A stretch of DNA of 49,936 bases from the NCBI GenBank assembly GCA_009775125.1, contig VSPD01000017.1:1-49936 (forward strand), written 5' to 3'. Position 1 is the stretch's first letter; the number at the start of each line of letters is the position of its first letter. The notes under the pieces were generated by a model. The model did no database searches, was not told where the DNA came from, and was given only the letters and a program-made list of their open reading frames with translations. The position numbers and the translations under genes are program-made. The DNA comes from Muribaculaceae bacterium (GTDB taxonomy: Bacteria; Bacteroidota; Bacteroidia; Bacteroidales; Muribaculaceae). Shown here piece after piece: positions 8,935 through 15,626 of the stretch.

Positions 8935-9486
8935 CTATTTGCCGAGGTCCTTGATTTTGTCGGCGGCATCTTTGGCGGCGTCTTTCACGGCGTCGGCGCC
9001 TTTTTCAACGGCCTCCTTGCCTTTTTCGGCCACATCACCGGCCTTGTCGGCCACATCCTTGCCGGCAGCCTTCACGGCGTCGACGGCCTTGTCGGCTTTC
9101 GAGGCCACAGAGTCTTTCTTGGCCTTGGCGGCATCGACAGCGTCGCCGGTGGCCTCTTTGAGGCCTTCGGCCTTGTCGGCGGCTGCCGTTACCACGGCGT
9201 TAACCTTGTCGATAGCCGGAGCGAGATTGGGATATTTTTCTTTGATGGCGGGAGCAACCTTGTCCATGTAATCTTTTGCTTCCTGAACCTTGCCCGACTG
9301 AACGAGTTCATCGACATAAGCCTTGGCTTTTGTCACGATGTCGGAAGCCTGAGCCTCGGAAGTGGCCGCCTTGATTTGCGACACCACCTCATTTGCCTGA
9401 TTGTCGACGGCCTTTTCAGCGCCGGAAGTGCATCCTGCCACGGCAAGCGCGGCAACGGCTGCGATAGAGATAAAAACTTTCTTCAT
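8935..9486 (-). CDS. Ala/Lys-rich helical lipoprotein with LEA-like repeats
   Basis: A 183-residue protein with a lipoprotein signal (AVAGC, Cys 19). The ATG at 9486 is preferred; an in-frame TTG nine bases upstream is not needed. From about residue 90 to the end the sequence is nearly all Ala, Lys, Asp, Val and Glu in an approximate 11-residue rhythm (ADKAVDAVKAAGKDVADKAG, then similar units), which predicts long amphipathic helices like LEA or apolipoprotein repeats. The middle (AAPAIKEKYPNLAPAIDKV-like) is also helical. No enzymatic motif. Probably an abundant envelope lipoprotein; function unknown. It converges with the SPOR lipoprotein and is divergent from frr. Confidence 0.8.
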   Translation of the reverse strand: MKKVFISIAAVAALAVAGCTSGAEKAVDNQANEVVSQIKAATSEAQASDIVTKAKAYVDELVQSGKVQEAKDYMDKVAPAIKEKYPNLAPAIDKVNAVVTAAADKAEGLKEATGDAVDAAKAKKDSVASKADKAVDAVKAAGKDVADKAGDVAEKGKEAVEKGADAVKDAAKDAADKIKDLGK

Positions 9487-9616
9487 AATTTTCAAAATAA
9501 AAATGCTTTTGCATTAGAAACCATATTAAAAAAACACGCACAAACCCAAAATAGTTTGTCGCCCCTTGCTTTTGCCTTTTATTTAAGAGAAAAGAGGATT
9601 TTATCGGGAGGAAAAG

Positions 9617-9646
9617 TTGTTATTTCGTTTTTTTTCGCTATTTTTG
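9617..9646 (+). promoter_or_regulatory. Bacteroidetes-type promoter for frr
   Basis: TTG at 9617-9619, exactly 19 bases, then TATTTTTG at 9639-9646. The ATG of frr is 37 bases further on. Confidence 0.85.
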
Positions 9647-9683
9647 CCAAAACTACGAATATCAAATCACATACACTACACAT

Positions 9684-10244
9684 ATGACTGACCCCAAGAC
9701 CTACCTCGGCCCGGCAGAGGAAAAGATGGAAATGGCTGTGGCCTACCTCGATGAAGCTCTCGCTCACATACGCGCCGGCAAAGCCAATCCCAAGATTCTC
9801 GACGGCATCCGCGTCGACTATTACGGATCGCAGGCTCCCATCTCCAACGTGGCCAATGTGGCCGTGCCCGACGCCCGCACCATCACCATCACCCCCTGGG
9901 AAAAATCAATGTTCAAAGAAATTGAGAAAGCTATCATCAACTCGTCTCTCGGCATCACTCCCGAAAACAACGGCGAGGTGATTCGCCTCTCAATACCCCC
10001 GTTGACCGAAGACCGCCGCAAAATGCTCGTGAAGCAGTCGAAGGCCGAGGCCGAAAATGCAAAAGTGAGCGTGCGCAACGCCCGCCGCGACGCTATCGAC
10101 GGCCTGAAAAAAGCCATAAAGCAAGGTATGCCCGAAGACGTGGAGAAAGACGCCGAAGCAGCCGTGCAGAAGCTCCATGACAAATTCCTCCGCAAAATCG
10201 ACGACCTTTTCGCCGCCAAAGAGAAGGAAATCCTCACAGTGTAA
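9684..10244 (+). CDS. frr: Ribosome recycling factor
   Basis: A 186-residue protein matching RRF over its whole length: the AHIRAGKANPKILDGI segment, YYGSQAPISNVANV, the EVIRLSIPPLTEDRRKML motif near residue 105 and a C-terminal three-helix region ending in KEILTV. It releases mRNA and tRNA from ribosomes after termination, together with EF-G, which is encoded elsewhere in this window. It has its own promoter and is followed by a terminator, so it is transcribed alone; pyrH, its frequent neighbour in other phyla, is not here. Confidence 0.98.
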   Translation: MTDPKTYLGPAEEKMEMAVAYLDEALAHIRAGKANPKILDGIRVDYYGSQAPISNVANVAVPDARTITITPWEKSMFKEIEKAIINSSLGITPENNGEVIRLSIPPLTEDRRKMLVKQSKAEAENAKVSVRNARRDAIDGLKKAIKQGMPEDVEKDAEAAVQKLHDKFLRKIDDLFAAKEKEILTV

Positions 10245-10274
10245 TACCCTGCACTACACCAAAACGATATATCC

Positions 10275-10308
10275 GCCCCGCTTTCCCATCGAAAACGGGG
10301 CTTTTTTT
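10275..10308 (+). terminator. Rho-independent terminator after frr
   Basis: GCCCCG at 10275-10280 pairs with CGGGGC at 10296-10301, extended inward by TTT/AAA after a mismatch, and a run of seven T follows. Confidence 0.85.
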
Positions 10309-10342
10309 ATTCCGCCGTTAACTTTTTCTGCGGGATTTTTGT

Positions 10343-10350
10343 TAATTTTG
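10343..10350 (+). promoter_or_regulatory. Candidate -7 element for the FKBP-metX transcript
   Basis: TAATTTTG fits TAnnTTTG, 30 bases before the FKBP ATG. No good TTG is at the proper distance (a GTTA lies 22 bases upstream), so support is partial. Confidence 0.45.
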
Positions 10351-10380
10351 TAAAATCTTACAAACTAAAATCAAACATAA

Positions 10381-10992
10381 ATGGATTTCGACAAGATAAG
10401 CTACGCCCTCGGCCTTAGCATGGGCCATAATTTCCAAGCCTCCGGCATCAAGGAAATAAACGTGCAGGATTTCGCCGACGGCGTGGCCGCCGTATATTAC
10501 GGCTCTCAGCCCAAAATGACTTTTGCCGAGGCAAAAGAAGAAATCAACCGCTTCTTCACCGCCATGCAGCAACAGCAAGAAGCCGAATCGGCTAAAATGG
10601 CCGAGACAAACGCTGCCGCCGGCCGCGAATTCCTCGAAAAGAACGGCAAGCGTCCCGAGGTGAAGACCACCGCCACCGGCCTGCAATACGAAGTGCTCAA
10701 AGAAGGCAACGGCGTGCATCCCGCCGCCACCGACTCCGTAACGGTGCACTACACCGGCAAGCTCCTCGACGGAACAGTATTCGACTCGTCGGTAGAGCGC
10801 GGCGAACCCGCCACCTTCGGCGTGTCGCAGGTAATCCCCGGATGGGTCGAGGCTCTGCAACTGATGAGCGAAGGCGCAAAATGGAATCTCTTCATCCCCT
10901 CCGCACTGGCCTACGGCGAACGCGGCGTGCCCGGCATCGCTCCCAACCAGACTCTCATCTTCGAGGTAGAACTCATCAAGGTAAACAAATAA
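10381..10992 (+). CDS. FKBP-type peptidyl-prolyl cis-trans isomerase
   Basis: A 203-residue FklB/FkpA-like isomerase. Residues 1-90 form the helical dimerisation region (SYALGLSMGHNFQ at the start, then a Gln/Glu/Ala-rich helix), and residues about 100-203 form the FKBP domain with VHYTGKLLDGTVFDSS, VIPGWVEALQLMSEG and PSALAYGERG. No signal peptide is present, so it is likely cytoplasmic, like FklB. It speeds proline isomerisation in protein folding. metX begins 13 bases after its stop, so the two are probably co-transcribed, with no known functional reason. Confidence 0.95.
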   Translation: MDFDKISYALGLSMGHNFQASGIKEINVQDFADGVAAVYYGSQPKMTFAEAKEEINRFFTAMQQQQEAESAKMAETNAAAGREFLEKNGKRPEVKTTATGLQYEVLKEGNGVHPAATDSVTVHYTGKLLDGTVFDSSVERGEPATFGVSQVIPGWVEALQLMSEGAKWNLFIPSALAYGERGVPGIAPNQTLIFEVELIKVNK

Positions 10993-11005
10993 GCACCCTT
11001 CATTC

Positions 11006-12016
11006 TTGAAGACATACACTCATCATGGCGAGTTTCCGCTTGAAAGCGGAGGCTCGCTTAAAGACATAACCATAGCGTACCATACCTACGGCACGTTGTC
11101 GGCCCGGGCCGACAATGTGGTGTGGGTGTGCCATGCCCTCACGGCCAACAGCGATGTGGCCGACTGGTGGCCCGGCACGGTGGCTCCCGGCCGCTTTCTC
11201 GACCCGGAACGCTATTTCATAGTGTGTGCCAACATTCTTGGCTCGTGCTACGGCTCCACGGGCCCGTTGAGCGTGAATCCCGACACGGGCGAGCCCTACT
11301 ACCGCACATTTCCACGCCTGACGATGCGCGATGTTGTGGCCGCGCACCGCATCCTGGCCGACGCTCTCGGCATAGGACGCATCCACGCCATAATAGGTTC
11401 GTCGGTAGGCGGCTTTCAGGCCGTGGAGTGGGCAGTGGCCGAGCCGGAGCGCTTCGGGCGCGTTGCCCTTATCGCCACCGACGCAAAGGCTTCGCCATGG
11501 ACCATCGCCATAGACGAAACGCAGCGCATGGCCATACTCGCCGACCCCACCTACGCCCTCGACCGCCCCGACGGCGGAGCCGCAGGCCTCGCAGCCGCGC
11601 GCGCCATAGGGCTGCTCACCTACCGCGGAGGCTCGGGCTACAATATAACGCAACAGGACGCCACCGACGACTACACCGTGCCTCACCGCGCCTGCACCTA
11701 TCAGCGATACCAGGGCAGCAAACTCGTCGACCGCTTCGACGCTTACTCCTACATGGCCATACTCGACACATTCGACACCCACAATGTCGGCCGCGGACGC
11801 GGCACACTCCGCGACGCTCTGGCCCGCATCACCGCCCCCACCCTTGTCGTGGGCTTGGGCACCGACATAATCTTCACCCCCGGCGAAATGCAGACCCTCG
11901 CATCAATGATTCCCGGAGCCGAATACCGCCAGATCGAGTCGCCATTCGGCCACGACGGCTTCTTGGTGGAAGCCGACCGTCTCAACGAAATCCTGCACCC
12001 ATTCATCGAAGGCTAA
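11006..12016 (+). CDS. metX: Homoserine O-acetyltransferase (MetX family)
   Basis: A 336-residue alpha/beta hydrolase-fold acyltransferase that activates homoserine for methionine synthesis. CHALTANSD (residues 42-50), the nucleophile Ser 133 in GSSVGGFQAVEWA, an Asp near 284 in GLGTDIIF and the terminal His in FGHDGFL form the family pattern. The only plausible start that yields the family's normal N-terminus (MKTYTHHGEF) is a TTG at 11006; no in-frame ATG precedes it. Whether the donor is acetyl- or succinyl-CoA cannot be decided by eye. It lies between the FKBP gene and hom, the next enzyme of the same pathway. Confidence 0.92.
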   Translation: MKTYTHHGEFPLESGGSLKDITIAYHTYGTLSARADNVVWVCHALTANSDVADWWPGTVAPGRFLDPERYFIVCANILGSCYGSTGPLSVNPDTGEPYYRTFPRLTMRDVVAAHRILADALGIGRIHAIIGSSVGGFQAVEWAVAEPERFGRVALIATDAKASPWTIAIDETQRMAILADPTYALDRPDGGAAGLAAARAIGLLTYRGGSGYNITQQDATDDYTVPHRACTYQRYQGSKLVDRFDAYSYMAILDTFDTHNVGRGRGTLRDALARITAPTLVVGLGTDIIFTPGEMQTLASMIPGAEYRQIESPFGHDGFLVEADRLNEILHPFIEG

Positions 12017-12020
12017 AACT

Positions 12021-12099
12021 TCGATTTAATTCGATATATTTCGACTTAATTCGATCGACTTATCTCGACTTAATTCGACTTAAATCGATTTAAATCGAC
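12021..12099. repeat. 10-bp-period TCGA(T/C)TTAA tandem repeat, copy 1
   Basis: Roughly eight units of ten bases (TCGATTTAAT, TCGATATATT, TCGACTTAAT and variants), with one short unit (TCGA then TCGACTTATC). It fills nearly the whole gap between metX and hom. Similar arrays lie at 17613-17666 and 23023-23121. Confidence 0.85.
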
Positions 12100-12116
12100 C
12101 ATTATTTCTTAAAATT

Positions 12117-13331
12117 ATGAATTCCAAGATAAAAATCGGGCTTTTCGGGTTCGGCACCGTGGGCCAGGGCATCTACAAGGTGCTCGAAAAGACAAAAAAC
12201 ACTCATGCTGAAATAAAACGCATATGTGTGCGCGATGTCAACAAAAAACGCAACGTAGACTTGCCGGCAGGCGTGCTCACCGACAATCCGGCCGACATCC
12301 TCGACGATCCGGACATCAACCTCATTGTAGAGGTAATCGACAAGGGCGAACCTGCTTTTAAAATCGTGTCTGCGGCTCTTGAAAAGGGAATTCCCGTGGT
12401 GTCGGGCAACAAGGCCATGCTCGCCGCGCATCTGCCCGAACTGATCGAGCTGCAACGCCGCCACAACGTGGCGTTGCTCTACGATGCCTCTTCGTGCGGC
12501 TCTATTCCCGTAATCCGCAATCTCGAGGAGTATTACGACAACGACCTGCTGCTCGAGGTGAAAGGCATATTAAACGGCTCGTCAAATTTCATACTCTCGC
12601 GCGTGTTCGACCACGGCGAGGACTATGACTCGGCCCTGCGCCGCGCCCAGGAGCTGGGATTTGCCGAAAGCGACCCGTCGTTCGACATCGAAGGCTTCGA
12701 CTCGCTGTTCAAGCTCATAATCATCACCGTGCACGCCTTGGGCGTGTATGTGCGCCCCGACGATGTGTTTACCTACGGCATATCCACCATCCACGATTCC
12801 GACATACGCTACGCCCGCGAGAAGCGCGTGAAGATAAAGCTCGTGGCCCAGGTGGTGAAACTGTCCGACGACCGCTTCACTATGTTTGTAATGCCCGAAA
12901 TAGTGCAGCCCTCGCGCTATATCTATTCTGTCGACGACGAATACAACGGCGTGGTGATACGCGGAGAGTGCTACGACCGCCAGTTTATGTTCGGCAAAGG
13001 CGCGGGAAGCCTGCCCACGGCATCGTCTATCCTGTCCGACATCATGGCTCGCCTGCACGACTACCGCTACGAATACAAGAAGATGAATTACGAGGGCCGC
13101 CCCGAATACACCACCGGAGTCGAATTGCGCGTGTATATCCGCTACTCCACCACCAACGTGAGCCACGTGCTGCGCCTCAACCGCGTGCACGAGCAGTTCA
13201 TCTCCGACGAGTCGAACTATCTCATCGCCGACGTCGACCTTTCGGAACTCATCGCCAAGCGTGATGCCCTGCGTGCCCCCGACATATTCCTTGCCAACAT
13301 CCCGCGCTTCTTCGCCGACCGCGACAACTGA
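12117..13331 (+). CDS. hom: Homoserine dehydrogenase
   Basis: A 404-residue enzyme that reduces aspartate semialdehyde to homoserine, the branch-point precursor of threonine and methionine. The N-terminal Rossmann motif GLFGFGTVGQGIY (residues 8-20), VVSGNKAML near 97 and the catalytic-domain sequence GILNGSSNFILS near 150, followed by a DPSFDIEGFDSLFK segment, identify the family. It is the monofunctional form: no aspartokinase domain is attached and no clear ACT domain, although the last 80 residues extend past the catalytic core. It follows metX with only the repeat array between them; a palindromic terminator-like structure lies downstream. Confidence 0.95.
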   Translation: MNSKIKIGLFGFGTVGQGIYKVLEKTKNTHAEIKRICVRDVNKKRNVDLPAGVLTDNPADILDDPDINLIVEVIDKGEPAFKIVSAALEKGIPVVSGNKAMLAAHLPELIELQRRHNVALLYDASSCGSIPVIRNLEEYYDNDLLLEVKGILNGSSNFILSRVFDHGEDYDSALRRAQELGFAESDPSFDIEGFDSLFKLIIITVHALGVYVRPDDVFTYGISTIHDSDIRYAREKRVKIKLVAQVVKLSDDRFTMFVMPEIVQPSRYIYSVDDEYNGVVIRGECYDRQFMFGKGAGSLPTASSILSDIMARLHDYRYEYKKMNYEGRPEYTTGVELRVYIRYSTTNVSHVLRLNRVHEQFISDESNYLIADVDLSELIAKRDALRAPDIFLANIPRFFADRDN

Positions 13332-13357
13332 TTCTCCCATCCCCTCCCGACAGATAA

Positions 13358-13410
13358 AAAATGTCACAAAAATGTAGCAATTCACGATTGTTACATTTTT
13401 TGTGACATTT
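13358..13410 (+). terminator. A/T-rich hairpin after hom
   Basis: A long inverted repeat: AAATGTCACAAAAATGTAGC at the left pairs with the complementary ACATTTTTTGTGACATTT at the right, about 20 pairs with a one-base bulge and one mismatch around a small loop. It begins about 27 bases after the hom stop and is followed by T-rich sequence. Confidence 0.65.
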
Positions 13411-13487
13411 CATTTTTACGTATGCTATTGATTTATAATGTTTTATGAAATTGTGCGATTTTGTGTGTCATTTTCATTCCATGAAAA

Positions 13488-13518
13488 TTTGCTGCGTGGC
13501 CGGGGCGGTGTATCTTTG
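13488..13518 (+). promoter_or_regulatory. Perfect Bacteroidetes-type promoter with no protein gene downstream
   Basis: TTTG ending at 13491, exactly 19 bases, then TATCTTTG at 13511-13518. No credible long reading frame follows on this strand before a hairpin at 13742, so it may drive a small RNA or short leader. Confidence 0.7.
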
Positions 13519-13523
13519 TAATG

Positions 13524-13780
13524 TCGATAGCGACAAAGACCCCTCGGAAGACTTCAAGACAAAAAAGAGTTTTCGATGAGTCGATAGAGATTATAGAAAA
13601 AATGTGATTGGTTTATATATAACAGGATTTAGGATTATCGGGGAAGACACCGATTTTTGGGAAAAGATATTAAAAAGGATTAGAGTTATTATTAGGATTA
13701 GAAACCTTCTTAAAGGATACAGGAAACACTCATAACCAAAAAATGCCGCGACACCCATTGGTGCCGCGGCATTGTATTTT
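13524..13780 (+). ncRNA. Candidate small RNA (about 250 bases) of unknown family
   Basis: The interval between the orphan promoter and the GC-rich hairpin at 13742-13773. It carries repeated AGGAT and GGATTAG elements (for example near 13623, 13631, 13677 and 13696) and a small internal hairpin ATCGG/CCGAT at 13637-13654 followed by T. A 28-codon frame starting at ATG 13521 (MSIATKTPRKTSRQKRVFDE and eight more residues) is an alternative, but its ATG lies only three bases after the -7 element, too close for normal initiation. No known RNA family is recognised. Confidence 0.35.
13742..13780. terminator. GC-rich terminator, probably bidirectional
   Basis: AATGCCGCG(A)CACC at 13742-13755 pairs with GGTG(C)CGCGGCATT at 13760-13773, 13 pairs with one mismatch. 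On the minus strand it is followed by TTTTTT, so it can end GH16 read-through; on the plus strand it is followed by GTATTTT. Confidence 0.75.
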
Positions 13781-13794
13781 GCACAAGGATTTTT

Positions 13795-14095
13795 TATGGC
13801 ACGAGCCGTGATTACGGTGCATTGCGTCTCCGTTAGGAGACAAATATTGTAGCGCAGGGCGACAGCCCTGTGGATTGAGGAATACGATTCTTTAATGTAT
13901 TGGAGCGGAGCCCGCCGGAGCGTTCTAAAACGTCGACCGTGGTGCAGAACGCTACGCTGCCGCTCGCTCCAAATCCTCATTTGATCTCCTTGGGCTTAAC
14001 CCCGGGTTTCGCTGTCGCTGCACCCGGGGCTACACTCTTGAATCGCTACGCGATTCCATGCACCGACTTTTCGGCCTGTGCATCCGTTGCCAAGC
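13795..14095. repeat. Cluster of intergenic palindromic repeats
   Basis: No gene is supported here. The region holds several small palindromes: GTCTCCGTTAGGAGAC, CAGGGCGACAGCCCTG, CCCCGGGT...ACCCGGGG near 14000-14028 and GAATCGCTACGCGATTC at 14040-14056. The segment at 13944-13970 recurs reverse-complemented at 2511-2536, and the last palindrome recurs partly at 42027-42042. These look like dispersed extragenic repeats. Confidence 0.6.
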
Positions 14096-14100
14096 AGAGA

Positions 14101-15471
14101 CTAATTTTTTTGGAAGATGCGGATGTAGTCGATGGTGAATTTGCAGGGGAGCGCTTTTTCGTCGACGCCGTTCCAGCCGCCCCAGTCGCCACCCCATGCG
14201 AGGTTGAAGATGGGATAGAAAGGATAGTCGAAAGGCCATGTGTCGCGGTTGCCTTTCTTGTCGTTGTTGAAGCGGAAGTGCTCTTTGCCGTCCTGGTAGA
14301 AGATAAGGGCGTCGGGAGTCCATTCTACGGCGAAGATGTGGTAATCTTCCTGCGCGCCGGGTATCTTCACCTCATGGGTCTTCTGTGTGCCTATGGTGTG
14401 GTTGTAGGATGTGGTGTGAATCGACGAGGAGCAAGCGTTGGGGTTTACGCCAACCTCTTCCATGATGTCGATTTCGCCGCAGTGGGGCCATCCGCCGTCC
14501 ATGCGCACGGGCATCATCCAGTAGGCAGGCCATGTGCCTTTGCCTTTGGGGAGAATCATGCGGGCCTCGAAATAGCCGTAGGTCCAGCCCACATTGTCCT
14601 TGGCGTAGACGCGGCCGGAGTAAATCTTGCCGTCGGAACCCTTGAAGCAAGTAATCACGAGGTTGCCGTCCTTGATTTCGGTGACGCGCTTGCCGTCGGC
14701 GCTGCCGTTGACATAGTTCTGAAGTTCGTTGTTGACCCAGCCGGAGCGTTGCACTTCGTGGCGCCATTCCGACGAGAGTTGTGTGCCTTCGTTGAATTCG
14801 TCGTGCCATACGAGGCGGTAGCCCTCGGGAGCGATAATCTCGCGGTCGATTCTCGACGACTGCTTCACGGCTATTGTCTGCTGCTCGGCAGCGGTCTTGA
14901 CGGTGACTGTGGCTGTGAGCGTGTCGTCGGTGTCGTTCTGCGCTGTTGTGATTTTAAGCACAGTGTCGGAAGCCTTGGTGCATGTCACCCACGGCTGGTC
15001 GGCGGTAGCGGTCCAGTTGGAAGAAGCCTTCACTTCAATTTCGAATGTCTCGCCTTTCGACTGTGAATAGATTTCGGTCTTGCCCAGTTGCATGGGAGCA
15101 TCCTGGGTCACAGAAACATTTTTTATGGCAGAACCGGCCTTGATTACGACAAGACCCGAGCGGGAATCGGTACCCTTGTTAGCCTTTATGTTGACAAGGA
15201 CTTTGGAGCCGGCCGACGACCAGTTGGGAGTGGACACCGAGACCCAGTCTTTGCAGGCGTCGGAAGCATATGCAGTCCAGCCGTTCTTGCCGTTGTTTAC
15301 TACATTGAGTTCGAAGTCGCCGCCGTTGGCGTTTGCCACAATGGCTTCGGGAGTGACAGTCACATCGGCCGCAGTGGTGGGCGGCGTGGGTCCGTCGTTG
15401 TCGTCGCCGCCGCAGGCAGTGAGGCAGCCCAGGGCCAGGAGCGACATGAAGTAATATTTGAATCGTTTCAT
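14101..15471 (-). CDS. GH16 family endo-beta-glucanase lipoprotein with two BACON-like domains
   Basis: A 456-residue lipoprotein; the ATG at 15471 gives a signal peptide with lipobox LTAC (Cys 20), while the frame upstream runs into a repeat and is not coding. Two immunoglobulin-like BACON-type modules (about residues 35-125 and 127-206) precede a glycoside hydrolase 16 domain starting at YRLVWHDEFNEG. The GH16 signature GEIDIMEEVG gives nucleophile Glu 333, Asp 335 and acid/base Glu 338, with NLAWGGDWGGWNG and IDYIRIFQ at the end. This pattern is typical of laminarinase-like enzymes cutting beta-1,3 or mixed beta-glucans. It is the distal gene of the Sus-like cluster but lies beyond a terminator and a repeat, so it may be expressed less or separately. 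Confidence 0.92.
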   Translation of the reverse strand: MKRFKYYFMSLLALGCLTACGGDDNDGPTPPTTAADVTVTPEAIVANANGGDFELNVVNNGKNGWTAYASDACKDWVSVSTPNWSSAGSKVLVNIKANKGTDSRSGLVVIKAGSAIKNVSVTQDAPMQLGKTEIYSQSKGETFEIEVKASSNWTATADQPWVTCTKASDTVLKITTAQNDTDDTLTATVTVKTAAEQQTIAVKQSSRIDREIIAPEGYRLVWHDEFNEGTQLSSEWRHEVQRSGWVNNELQNYVNGSADGKRVTEIKDGNLVITCFKGSDGKIYSGRVYAKDNVGWTYGYFEARMILPKGKGTWPAYWMMPVRMDGGWPHCGEIDIMEEVGVNPNACSSSIHTTSYNHTIGTQKTHEVKIPGAQEDYHIFAVEWTPDALIFYQDGKEHFRFNNDKKGNRDTWPFDYPFYPIFNLAWGGDWGGWNGVDEKALPCKFTIDYIRIFQKN

Positions 15472-15494
15472 GTTAAGTTGGGGAATTTTTATAT

Positions 15495-15572
15495 TGTAGG
15501 AACACAAGCCTCCGGCTTGTGACATATTCACAAGCCGGAGGCTTGTGTTCCTGTATGGCTTGTGTTCCTACA
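15495..15572. repeat. Nested palindromic CCTCCGGCTTG-family repeat
   Basis: Outer arms TGTAGGAACACAAGCC (15495-15510) and GGCTTGTGTTCCTACA (15557-15572) are perfect complements. Inside lies another inverted pair, ACAAGCCTCCGGCTTGTG and its mirror image. It sits between the glycan-binding protein gene and the GH16 gene. Related copies occur at 23126, 48487 and 49749. Confidence 0.85.
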
Positions 15573-15608
15573 AAATAGTCGCCACACGGGCGCGCGGCGA
15601 CTATTTTG
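15571..15608 (-). terminator. Terminator after the glycan-binding lipoprotein gene
   Basis: A 13-base perfect stem, CAAAATAGTCGCC at 15571-15583 and GGCGACTATTTTG at 15596-15608, begins 18 bases past the stop of the upstream gene in the direction of transcription. Confidence 0.8.
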
Positions 15609-15626
15609 GTTATTTGGGGCGATTGA

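Noticed and set aside
12021..12099. Tandem repeats as a CRISPR array
   Set aside because: Units are 10 bp with no spacers, and no cas genes are present in the window.
13591..13980. A 129-codon minus-strand frame in the intergenic region after hom
   Set aside because: It runs through terminator and palindromes, lacks a start context, and its sequence shows no recognisable protein pattern.
13900..15066. A 388-codon plus-strand frame opposite the GH16 gene
   Set aside because: The GH16 protein has intact catalytic residues on the minus strand; this frame begins in a palindrome cluster and has no family features.
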